Part shown: positions 1-6,395 of the stretch, in pieces
Layout of the letters: every line of letters begins with the position of its first letter
Position numbering within the stretch: position 1 is the stretch's first letter
Assembly (NCBI GenBank): GCA_012799265.1
Contig: JAAZLP010000401.1
Location: 1-14,162 of the forward strand
Origin: Phyllobacteriaceae bacterium
Lineage (GTDB): Bacteria > Pseudomonadota > Alphaproteobacteria > Rhizobiales > Devosiaceae
Length of the DNA: 14,162 nucleotides
Direction of reading: 5' to 3'
Notes under the pieces: generated by a model
Databases searched by the model: none
Seen by the model: only the letters and a program-made list of their open reading frames with translations
What the model was told of the DNA's origin: nothing
Position numbers and translations under genes: made by a program

Positions 1-1180
1 CAATGGTGATGGCACCTTCGCTGATCTCGTAAAACCGCGGCAGCAGCGCGCAGAGCGTCGTCTTGCCCGCCCCGGACGGTCCCACGATGGCGACGGTTTC
101 TCCCGCGGCAACGGACAGGCTCAGCCCGTCGATGACCTTGCGACCGCCATGCTCATAGGCAAAGCCGACATTGCGATATTCGATATCGCCGCGCAGATGC
201 TCGACCACCTTGGCGCCCGGCTTATCGGCAATATCGGGCTCGGTATCGATGAGCTGGGTGAAGCGGGTAAAGCCGGCAATGCCCTTGGGATACATTTCCA
301 GCACACCGGTGATCTGGTCGATCGGGCGCATGAAGACATTGACCAGGAGGAGGAAGCTGACAAAGCCGCCATAGCTCAGCTCGCCATTGGTCACGAGCCA
401 CGCGCCGACCAGCATGACGGCGAGCTGCACAAGCCGGGTGCTGAGGAAGGTGACCACATTGCTGGCGGTCATCAGCGCATAGGCTTTGAGTTTGGTGACC
501 CGGTAGGCCTCGTTATTGCCGGCGAAGAGCTCTTCCTCATGCGCCTCATTGGCAAAAGCCTTCACCACCCGCACGCCGCCGATGGAATCCTCGACGCGGG
601 TGTTGAAGTCCCCCACCCTGCCATAGAGCTCGCGCCAGTTCCGTTTCATCCGCGCGCCATAGGTGGAGATCAGCCAGGTCATGATCGGAACCAGCGTCAC
701 GGTAATCGTGGCCAGTTGCCAATTGGTCATGAACATCAGGATGAACGCCCCGATGAAGGTCATGATGGCGAGGAAGAAATCTTCCGGCCCGTGGTGCGCG
801 ACCTCGCCGATATCCTCGAGGCCCTTGGTCACATGCGTGATGATCTGGCCGGTCTTGGTGTTGTCGAAAAAGCGGAAGCTGAGCTTTTGCAGGTGGTTGA
901 ACACCTGCCGGCGCATATCGGTCTCGATATGGATGCCGAGCATGTGGCCGAAATAGTTGACCACGCCGCGCAGGGCCGCGGTCAGGCAGTAGATGACCAG
1001 CAGCACAATGCCGGTCAGCACGATCAGGTTGAAATCGCCCTGCGGCAGCAGCGTATCGATGAAATAAGCAACCGCCAGCGGGAAGGCCAGCTCCAGCAGG
1101 CCCGCGACGACGGCACTGCCGAAATCGAGCGCAAAGAGGCCCTTATAGGGTGCGTAATAAGAAAAAAAGCGCTTGATCAT
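1..1180 (-). CDS. ABC exporter, fused permease/ATPase (MsbA-type), 3' end cut by window
   Basis: This is the N-terminal 393 residues of a half-transporter that pumps a lipid, drug or other hydrophobic substrate across the inner membrane as a homodimer. The frame is open from the ATG at 1180 to the window edge. It opens MIKRFFSYYAPYKG, typical of this family, followed by a six-helix transmembrane domain (about residues 15-300) containing an FFDNTKTGQI segment, the usual first-cytoplasmic-loop signature. The ATPase domain then begins, with a Walker A motif GPSGAGKT at residues 367-374. Signature motif, Walker B and H-loop lie outside the window. No strong Shine-Dalgarno is visible upstream of the ATG. 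The substrate cannot be told from the sequence. Its 5' end lies 93 bp from the stop of the same-strand kinase gene, so co-transcription is possible but unproven. Family assignment is firm; the MsbA label is only the closest well-known type. Confidence 0.92.
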   Translation of the reverse strand, partial: MIKRFFSYYAPYKGLFALDFGSAVVAGLLELAFPLAVAYFIDTLLPQGDFNLIVLTGIVLLVIYCLTAALRGVVNYFGHMLGIHIETDMRRQVFNHLQKLSFRFFDNTKTGQIITHVTKGLEDIGEVAHHGPEDFFLAIMTFIGAFILMFMTNWQLATITVTLVPIMTWLISTYGARMKRNWRELYGRVGDFNTRVEDSIGGVRVVKAFANEAHEEELFAGNNEAYRVTKLKAYALMTASNVVTFLSTRLVQLAVMLVGAWLVTNGELSYGGFVSFLLLVNVFMRPIDQITGVLEMYPKGIAGFTRFTQLIDTEPDIADKPGAKVVEHLRGDIEYRNVGFAYEHGGRKVIDGLSLSVAAGETVAIVGPSGAGKTTLCALLPRFYEISEGAITI

Positions 1181-1220
1181 AACTAAGCTGACTCAATTTA
1201 TCCGCTTATCCCATGCATCA

Positions 1221-1252
1221 AGGCGCGCCGGGTCTCAACCCCTAAAGCGCCT
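1221..1252. repeat. Nested inverted repeat between kinase and ABC exporter genes
   Basis: AGGCGC (1221-1226) pairs with GCGCCT (1247-1252), and inside it GGGT (1230-1233) pairs with ACCC (1238-1241) around a CTCA loop. No T-run follows on either strand, so it is at best a weak or factor-dependent terminator for the kinase gene, or chance. Confidence 0.3.
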
Positions 1253-1273
1253 GACAGGGTAATTGGCACTGGA

Positions 1274-2860
1274 TCAGGCCGAGTGAGCGGCTGGTCGGGG
1301 ATGGAATTCGTGCCCGGCAGATGCCAGCGCCAGATCGGCTTCAAACCGGGTGCCGTTCTCGCTGACGAATTTATAGGTGCCCCCCATCTGCGAGACGACG
1401 CCCCGAATAAGGCGCAGGCCCATGCTGGTCGGCTTCTCGGGGACGGTTCCGATGCCGGGGCCATTGTCGGAGACGATCAGCTGGCACCGGCTATCGCCCT
1501 GCCGACGCAGGGTCACCTCGATGCGGCCCGGGCGCCCGTCCACCAGCCCGTATTTGAGCGCATTGGTAATCAGCTCGCTCAGCAGCAGCGACAGCGGCGT
1601 CGCGTGATCACGGTCCACCCCTATATGGTCGACCGCATAGACGATCTCCACATCCGCCCCATAGGCGTGCACGACCTCATTGACGACGACAGGCACCAGA
1701 TCGTGCGCGTCGATGTCCTCATATTTGTCGTGGCGATAGATGTGCTCATGCATTGCCGCCATGGCACTTAGCCTGCTCTGCAGGTCGATCTTGGCGCTCT
1801 TGGGCATGTCCTGCATGCGCACCAGCGATTGCACCGATTGCAGATTGTTCTTCACCCGATGATGGATTTCGCGGAACAGCAGGACATTGGTCTCCTGCGC
1901 CACCTCAAGTTCTTCCCGACGCTTGGCGTCCCGCTGCAACAGCCGCACGACCCAGATGCCGATGGCGATGAGGCCAAGGACGATGGGCGCGACGAGAACA
2001 ATGATGGAAAGCACGGCGCTGTTCAGCGAACGCCATCCCGAGCTTGTGGCGATCGAGGCCACAGCCACGATATCGGTGCCTGGCACGGCACGATAGCTGA
2101 CGACTCGCGAGACGGTGTCGACGGGTGACTCCTCGGAGAAATAGGTGCCGAATTCGGCGTTCGGCAAATGCTCCGTGATCAGGGGATGATCGGTCAGGTC
2201 GACGGGCACATCGGTACTCGGATAGCGCGCCATCAGCGCGCCGTCGCGACGGATAAGGCTGATGGTCGATCCCTGACCGAGCTCCAGCGAACGCCAGAAG
2301 CTCTCCAGCACGGATTCCTGGAACGAAACCATGATGGCGCCGGCAAACTCGCCGTTTCGCATCACGCGCTTGGAAAAAACAAAGATCCTGTCGCCCGTCA
2401 GGCGGCTGACCAGCAGGTCCGAGGTGTAGAACAGGGTGCCATCACGGACCGCCGAAAAATATTCGCGATCCGAGACATTCACATTGCTCGGGTTGGGGAC
2501 GGTCGCGAAAATCGTGTCCGCATTGGCATCGATGATATAGACCTCGACGTCTGGCGGCAGGGCCTCGATGGCGGGTTGCATTGCAGCGGGGTCGCTGGCC
2601 ATGCCGGGCCCGAGCGCGGCATCGACACGACGCAGCGTCTGGTGTGCAACCTGAACGATCCATCCTGCATTGGTGGCGATGTTGAGCGCAGCGGCTTCAG
2701 AGCGGTCTTCCAGCTCCGTGCGGACCTGTCCAACCCCCGCCGATATGAGATAGCCAAATACGCCTGCGAATGTGACGAGACACAAAAGTAGGAAAGTAAT
2801 CGCTACTGTTGTTGCACGTACCTCGCGCCCCCCGGCTCTGCGACCCTCGCTCAGGTTCAT
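1274..2860 (-). CDS. Membrane sensor histidine kinase, Cache-like sensor with HisKA_2/HWE-type core
   Basis: A 528-residue kinase that should autophosphorylate in response to a periplasmic signal. Numbered from the ATG at 2860: TM1 is at about 18-41, a periplasmic dCache-like sensor region at about 45-280 (it contains REYFSAVRDG), TM2 at about 285-308, then the dimerisation motif EIHHRVKNNLQ with probable phospho-acceptor His334. The ATPase domain shows an N-box (ELITNALKYG), a G1 box (SDNGPGIG) and a G2 box (GLRLIRG). The HRxKNN form is typical of HisKA_2 and HWE kinases, common in alphaproteobacteria. A GTG nine bases upstream (2869) could also start the protein; I prefer the ATG because AGGA lies at a usable distance. 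No response regulator is adjacent, so the partner is encoded elsewhere. The ligand is unknown. Confidence 0.9.
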   Translation of the reverse strand: MNLSEGRRAGGREVRATTVAITFLLLCLVTFAGVFGYLISAGVGQVRTELEDRSEAAALNIATNAGWIVQVAHQTLRRVDAALGPGMASDPAAMQPAIEALPPDVEVYIIDANADTIFATVPNPSNVNVSDREYFSAVRDGTLFYTSDLLVSRLTGDRIFVFSKRVMRNGEFAGAIMVSFQESVLESFWRSLELGQGSTISLIRRDGALMARYPSTDVPVDLTDHPLITEHLPNAEFGTYFSEESPVDTVSRVVSYRAVPGTDIVAVASIATSSGWRSLNSAVLSIIVLVAPIVLGLIAIGIWVVRLLQRDAKRREELEVAQETNVLLFREIHHRVKNNLQSVQSLVRMQDMPKSAKIDLQSRLSAMAAMHEHIYRHDKYEDIDAHDLVPVVVNEVVHAYGADVEIVYAVDHIGVDRDHATPLSLLLSELITNALKYGLVDGRPGRIEVTLRRQGDSRCQLIVSDNGPGIGTVPEKPTSMGLRLIRGVVSQMGGTYKFVSENGTRFEADLALASAGHEFHPRPAAHSA

Positions 2861-2883
2861 GCCCCCCACAATCCTGCCCCTTT

Positions 2884-2916
2884 TGCACGTTTGTGTGCAG
2901 CCTCCCGAAGGGAGGC
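2884..2916 (-). promoter_or_regulatory. Two back-to-back hairpins in the kinase gene leader
   Basis: Two perfect inverted repeats abut. GCCTCCC-GAA-GGGAGGC (2900-2916) has a 7-bp stem, and TGCAC-GTTTGT-GTGCA (2884-2899) has a 5-bp stem. On the minus strand they end about 24 bases before the kinase ATG. They could form coaxially stacked leader hairpins or act as protein-binding sites. No T-run follows, so they are not a standard terminator. Confidence 0.4.
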
Positions 2917-2981
2917 GCGCCGCGCATCTTCAGCGTAACGCGCTTTGAGGCGAAAAGCTCCCTGTAGCCGTGCGACAAAAT

Positions 2982-2993
2982 CGCGTTAACGCG
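2982..2993. repeat. 12-bp perfect palindrome CGCGTTAACGCG
   Basis: A perfect palindrome in the divergent region between the kinase and lipoprotein genes. TAACGCGC occurs in it (2987-2994) and again at 2936-2943, 51 bp away on the same strand. This suggests a possible operator shared by the two divergent genes. I do not recognise the binding protein. Confidence 0.3.
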
Positions 2994-3053
2994 CAAGAAA
3001 AGCCTGCCTGTTAAGAAAATCGTTACCACCTGCCTGACCGACCAAGGACCAAA

Positions 3054-3533
3054 ATGAAACTCATCCCCCTTTCGAGCGCCGTTCTGGCGGTTGCGACCAC
3101 CCTTTTCCTCGCTGGCTGTTCCTCGTTCGGCGGCGGCAGTGCCTCCCCCGCCGCCCTTTCCCCTGCCCTCTCCGCTCGCATGGATCAGCCCAATGCCCGG
3201 CTCGACAGCGTCCAGGCCATTGATCTCGTCAACGCCTACCGCGCGACGCGCAACATGCCGCCGCTGGTGGCAGATGCCGGCCTCAACGGCACGGCCCAGG
3301 CCCTCGCCAGCCAGTATGCGCAGACCAATGTCGCGCCGACCAAGCCGCAGGCGCTTTCCCAGATGAAGCTCTCGGCTGGTTATGCAAGCTTTGCCGAAAC
3401 CTTCTCCGGCTGGCGCAACAATGCAGCGGACGCGGTTGGCCTCACTGCTCAGGGCAGCAAGGCAGGCGTCGCCGTCGCCTATAACCCGACCTCGAGCTAC
3501 GGCGTCTATTGGGTTCTGGTGATCGGCGATTAA
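3054..3533 (+). CDS. Small CAP-like (SCP/PR-1) lipoprotein without histidines
   Basis: A 159-residue secreted lipoprotein. It has a basic start, a hydrophobic stretch and a lipobox LAGC with the lipidated Cys22, so it should be anchored to a membrane facing the periplasm. The mature part resembles the CAP fold: the N-terminal helix pattern AIDLVNAYRATRNMPPLVAD, then LNGTAQALASQYA, and a terminal strand GVYWVLVIGD resembling the usual YWVQ-type end. CAP proteins normally keep two histidines and acidic residues for metal binding; this protein has no histidine at all, so a structural or binding role is more likely than the classical site. The gene stands alone, divergent from the kinase, and its stop lies six bases from the convergent carboxypeptidase stop. 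Lipoprotein status is firm; the CAP call is moderate. Confidence 0.75.
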   Translation: MKLIPLSSAVLAVATTLFLAGCSSFGGGSASPAALSPALSARMDQPNARLDSVQAIDLVNAYRATRNMPPLVADAGLNGTAQALASQYAQTNVAPTKPQALSQMKLSAGYASFAETFSGWRNNAADAVGLTAQGSKAGVAVAYNPTSSYGVYWVLVIGD

Positions 3534-3539
3534 GCCGGA

Positions 3540-4697
3540 CTAGAGATCAGCCGGTCGGGGGCGCGGCAGCGCGATCGTGATCCCCCCGGCCGGAAGCCCC
3601 GGACGCAGCACATCGTCGATGGACGCGCTGTCGAGCGGGCTCGGCGCCGAGAATGTCGGGACGTGCGGCGGACGCGGGCGCGGCATGGCGATGCCGGTGC
3701 GGATGCGTCCCATATCGACGGCACTATATTCCTGCACCGCGACCACATCATTGAGATAGCTCGGCTGACCCTTGAGACCCATCGGATAGGCAGCTTCCTG
3801 CGCCTTCACATAGGTCGCTGCATCCTTGCCACAGATCAGCGGACGCATATCCGTGGGCGCAGCGCCCGGATTGTTGGCAAGGGTCAACACGGTCTGGCCC
3901 GTTGGGGTCTTGCGACCCGCAATGCCATCCAGGAAAAGTTCGGCCGCTTTTTCGTTGCGCTCGCGCGATGATGAGCCACCTAGCACCACCGCCAGGAGCT
4001 TGCGGCCACCGCGATCCGCCGTCGCGACGATATTGAGGCCCGAGGCGCAGACATAGCCCGTCTTCATGCCATTGGCCCCGGCAAAGCCTTCGAGCAGGCC
4101 ATTATTGGACTCGTGCACCTTGCCATTGAGCTTGACCACACCGGTCGAGAACATCGGCATATATTGGGGAAAGCTCTGCTCGATGTAGAGCGCGATGATG
4201 GCTACATCGCGCGCCGTCGTGATCTGGGCGGGATGATGCAGTCCGTGCGAATTGACGAAATTTGTGCCTGTCAGCCCCATGCGGCTGGCGGCATTGTTCA
4301 TCATCGCCACAAAGCTCTCTTCGCTGCCGCCGATGGTTTCGGCGATGGCGAGCGCCACGTCATTGGCTGATTTGACGATCAGCAGATAGAGCGCGTCCTT
4401 CATGGTGAGATGGCTGTCGACCGGCAGGCCCGACTTGCTGGGCGCGAGATTGACCGCCTTTTTCGAAATCCTGACTGGCGTGTCGAGCGAGATCGTTCCC
4501 TTGGCGATTTCCTCAAAAGCCACATAGGCCGTCATCAGCTTGGTCAGCGATGCGGGGTGCCATGGCTGGCCGGCGTCCTCGGCGTAAAGCACCTGAAGAT
4601 TGCTGCGGTCGAGCAGAAGCAGTGGCCCGGCAGCGGCAGGTGCAATGCTGGCGACAGCGATCAGGATGGCGACAGCAAGGCGACGGACGAACAGCAA
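3540..4697 (-). CDS. D-alanyl-D-alanine carboxypeptidase (S11 family, PBP5/DacF type)
   Basis: A periplasmic penicillin-binding enzyme of 385 residues that removes the terminal D-Ala from peptidoglycan stem peptides and so limits cross-linking. It has a signal peptide (about residues 1-23, ending APAAA), and all three active-site motifs: SLTK (Ser50, Lys53), SAN (110-112) and KTG (212-214). The start is a TTG: no ATG or GTG fits in frame, a GGAG sits ten bases upstream, and the signal peptide begins directly after it. The C-terminus carries MPRPRPP and ends LPRPRPADL instead of an obvious amphipathic membrane-anchor helix. The gene is monocistronic as far as can be seen, divergent from the DJ-1-like gene. 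S11 family membership is firm; the exact paralogue name is not. Confidence 0.93.
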   Translation of the reverse strand: MLFVRRLAVAILIAVASIAPAAAGPLLLLDRSNLQVLYAEDAGQPWHPASLTKLMTAYVAFEEIAKGTISLDTPVRISKKAVNLAPSKSGLPVDSHLTMKDALYLLIVKSANDVALAIAETIGGSEESFVAMMNNAASRMGLTGTNFVNSHGLHHPAQITTARDVAIIALYIEQSFPQYMPMFSTGVVKLNGKVHESNNGLLEGFAGANGMKTGYVCASGLNIVATADRGGRKLLAVVLGGSSSRERNEKAAELFLDGIAGRKTPTGQTVLTLANNPGAAPTDMRPLICGKDAATYVKAQEAAYPMGLKGQPSYLNDVVAVQEYSAVDMGRIRTGIAMPRPRPPHVPTFSAPSPLDSASIDDVLRPGLPAGGITIALPRPRPADL

Positions 4698-4813
4698 AAC
4701 GGATCGACTCCGATCTAAATCATTTGGGGAACGCCATCCTCTTAGCAGCCCGATCGGGCTACCTCAAGGAAACGGGGCGAAGCTGACGCCTCTGTGAAAG
4801 AGACGCAAGGTTA

Positions 4814-4830
4814 CTGACACGCCCTGTCAG
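4814..4830. repeat. Inverted repeat CTGACA-N5-TGTCAG in divergent spacer
   Basis: A perfect 6-bp inverted repeat with a 5-base spacer (CGCCC), 42 bp before the DJ-1-like start and within the 175-bp divergent region it shares with the carboxypeptidase gene. It could be an operator or a short leader hairpin; nothing in the sequence decides which. Confidence 0.35.
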
Positions 4831-4872
4831 GCAGTTGAGGGATGCTCAGTCGTCCAAACTGGAGACTATTTT

Positions 4873-5445
4873 ATGACAACCCTCGTGACGATCCTCACTC
4901 CTGGCTTTGCGGATTGGGAACTCGCTCTGCTCAATGCAGGCGCGCGCGCCTATTACAATCTGCAGACGCGTTTCGCGACACCGGGTGGCGAGGAAGTCAC
5001 CTCCGCCGGCGGTATGCGGGTCGTGCCGCAGATGGCCGTGGAAGACATCGACATCGGCACTGTGGACGCAATCCTCATCAATGGCGGAACGATCTGGCAG
5101 ACCGAACAGGCGCCCGATCTCGGCGAATTGCTCCGCGCTGCCCGTGAACAGGGCAAAGTCATCGGCGGCATCTGCGACGGGGTGATTGCCCTCGCCCGCG
5201 CGGGCATCCTTGACGACGTGCGGCACACCGCCAATGGCCCGGAAAGTCTGCCCGACACCGGCTACAAGGGCACTGCCCTCTTCACCGGCTCGCAAAGAGC
5301 CATCCTCGACCAATCCATCGTCACCGCGCCGGGTACAGCGCCCGTGAGTTTCATGGGCGCAGTGCTCGAGGCCTTGGGACTGCGAAACGGCGATCTCGAT
5401 TTCTATCTCGGTCTCTACGCCGCCGAACACCAACCGGCAGCCTGA
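4873..5445 (+). CDS. DJ-1/PfpI family protein
   Basis: A 190-residue cytoplasmic single-domain protein of the DJ-1/PfpI (class I glutamine amidotransferase-like) superfamily. The N-terminal strand and the family glutamate are in ILTPGFADWE (Glu16), and the nucleophile elbow is GGICDG with Cys101. A histidine (His118) follows rather than sitting directly after the cysteine as in the PfpI protease-type subgroup, so substrate and activity (glyoxalase, chaperone, amidase or none) cannot be assigned. The ATG has a GGAG Shine-Dalgarno eight bases upstream. It is convergent with the DoxX gene, one base between the stops. Other members of the superfamily protect against electrophiles, which would suit the DoxX/HxlR neighbours; that link is inference. 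Confidence 0.88.
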   Translation: MTTLVTILTPGFADWELALLNAGARAYYNLQTRFATPGGEEVTSAGGMRVVPQMAVEDIDIGTVDAILINGGTIWQTEQAPDLGELLRAAREQGKVIGGICDGVIALARAGILDDVRHTANGPESLPDTGYKGTALFTGSQRAILDQSIVTAPGTAPVSFMGAVLEALGLRNGDLDFYLGLYAAEHQPAA

Positions 5446-5446
5446 C

Positions 5447-5878
5447 CTAGCGGGCCGAGATCGGGACTTTCCTGGTCCGGCCCCACATAACGAAGAGCGA
5501 TAGCGCCAGCAGCACGACATTCATCGGCAGCACGAAAAACTCGCCGCGCCAGAGATGCAGCAGGATGGCCAAAACCTGGATGATGGAAAAGCCCAGTGCG
5601 GCCAGCGGCGTCAATCTTGGCTGGATGCGAAGCAGTGCCGGCAGGATGATGCCGAGTGCGCCCAGCACTTCTACCGTGCCGATGAAGCGGGTCAGCAGCT
5701 CCGGAAAATCCCCCGCATAGCCCATGCCCGCTGCCACCAGCGCATCGATGGGCTGAGTCAGTTTCGTCATGCCGGCCATCGCATAGACTAGGGCAAGCAG
5801 GCCCTGCGCCACCCAGAGGCCGATATTCCAGGCGTTTGGTCGACCGATCGCGCTGACCGAATTCTCCCCATGCGTCAT
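5447..5878 (-). CDS. DoxX family membrane protein
   Basis: A 143-residue inner-membrane protein with four predicted helices (about residues 18-38, 62-82, 88-110 and 115-132), matching DoxX-family length and pattern: ALVYAMAGMTKL in the first helix, then FIGTVEVLGALGIILPALL in the second. Biochemical roles in the family are poorly defined; some members are tied to thiosulfate, sulfide or quinone-type redox chemistry. I chose the ATG at 5878 because a purine-rich GGGGGGAAAGAG lies just upstream; an ATG at 5908 would add ten residues and run over that site. The gene is divergent from an HxlR regulator across a short operator-like region, so repression by that regulator is likely. Known precedent: in Bacillus subtilis an HxlR/DUF24-type repressor (CatR) controls catDE, and CatD is a DoxX protein. 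Confidence 0.88.
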   Translation of the reverse strand: MTHGENSVSAIGRPNAWNIGLWVAQGLLALVYAMAGMTKLTQPIDALVAAGMGYAGDFPELLTRFIGTVEVLGALGIILPALLRIQPRLTPLAALGFSIIQVLAILLHLWRGEFFVLPMNVVLLALSLFVMWGRTRKVPISAR

Positions 5879-5903
5879 AACTCTTTCCCCCCAATGACAC
5901 GCC

Positions 5904-5933
5904 GACACACTAGTAACTACTAGTAACTGTGTC
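5904..5933. promoter_or_regulatory. Putative HxlR operator: tandem ACTAGTAACT repeats inside GACACA/TGTGTC
   Basis: ACTAGTAACT occurs twice head to tail (5909-5918 and 5919-5928), flanked by the inverted repeat GACACA (5904-5909) and TGTGTC (5928-5933). TACTAGTA (5918-5925) is a perfect palindrome within it. It lies midway between the divergent DoxX and HxlR starts, and TATATT (5934-5939) next to it could be a -10 for the regulator. Binding by the HxlR protein is inference. Confidence 0.6.
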
Positions 5934-5939
5934 TATATT

Positions 5940-5969
5940 TGTGCCTCAGTATCAATTCCACGAGGCACA
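5940..5969 (+). promoter_or_regulatory. Hairpin covering the HxlR ribosome binding site
   Basis: TGTGCCTC (5940-5947) is the exact reverse complement of GAGGCACA (5962-5969), giving an 8-bp stem with a 14-base loop. The GAGG at 5962-5965 is the best Shine-Dalgarno for the ATG at 5973, so folding would hide it. It could alternatively be a second DNA operator. Confidence 0.5.
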
Positions 5970-5972
5970 GCC

Positions 5973-6389
5973 ATGTCACTCACCGACACCTCGCAGCATT
6001 CGAACTGCTCAGCCATGTCCGACGTGCTCAATCGCATCGGCGACAAGTGGAGCGTCATGGTCGTGGGCATGCTTGGCCGCAATGGCACCCTGCGCTTCAA
6101 CGAGCTCAAGCGCCTGATCAATGGCGTCTCGCAGCGCATGCTGACGCTGACCCTGCGCAATCTCGAACGCGACGGCCTCGTCACCCGCACCATCTATCCG
6201 GAAGTGCCGCCGCGCGTGGAATACAGCCTGACCGAACTGGGCAAGACCCTGCAGGTGCCGATCAGCGCCCTCTGGGACTGGTCGGCCGAAAATCATCACG
6301 CCATCATCGAAGCGCGTGCCATCTATGATAATCGCGAAGGCGTTATCGCCGCCGGCGAAACCCGCAAGATCGCCTACGCCAGGGGCTAG
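5973..6389 (+). CDS. HxlR (DUF24) family winged-helix transcriptional regulator
   Basis: A 138-residue DNA-binding regulator. The HxlR pattern is clear: DVLNRIGDKWSVMVVGML, then LRFNELKRLINGVSQRMLTLTLRNLERDGLV (recognition helix) and the wing with PPRVEYSLTELGKTL. It has a single cysteine, Cys12 (HSNCSA), just before the first helix, where redox-sensing relatives such as YodB, HypR and QorR carry their reactive cysteine. It therefore probably senses electrophiles or oxidants and represses itself and the divergent DoxX gene. GAGG seven bases upstream supports the ATG. Its stop overlaps the stop of mipZ on the other strand by four bases (CTAG). The family is firm; the signal is inference. Confidence 0.92.
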   Translation: MSLTDTSQHSNCSAMSDVLNRIGDKWSVMVVGMLGRNGTLRFNELKRLINGVSQRMLTLTLRNLERDGLVTRTIYPEVPPRVEYSLTELGKTLQVPISALWDWSAENHHAIIEARAIYDNREGVIAAGETRKIAYARG

Positions 6390-6395
6390 GCCCCT
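6381..6395. repeat. Short hairpin at overlapping convergent stops
   Basis: AGGGGC-TAG-GCCCCT is a perfect 6-bp stem with a 3-base loop. Both stop codons (HxlR TAG 6387-6389, mipZ TAG on the minus strand 6386-6388) lie in or beside the loop. It may act as a weak bidirectional terminator; a short TT follows on the plus strand only. Confidence 0.35.

Noticed and set aside
149..1186. 345-codon plus-strand ORF opposite the ABC exporter
   Set aside because: It is the antisense shadow of a gene with clear ABC exporter motifs; its translation is His/Asp-rich and low in recognisable structure.
2986..3014. TTAA pair as a CtrA binding site
   Set aside because: The two TTAA half-sites are 21 bp apart instead of seven, so they do not match the known spacing.
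2697..3029. 110-codon minus-strand ORF over the kinase leader
   Set aside because: Overlaps the kinase N-terminus in another frame and crosses its leader hairpins; no recognisable product.
4729..4755. GGAAC as an EcfG-type stress promoter -35
   Set aside because: No matching CGTT-type -10 at 16-17 bp; other GGAAC copies also lacked a partner.
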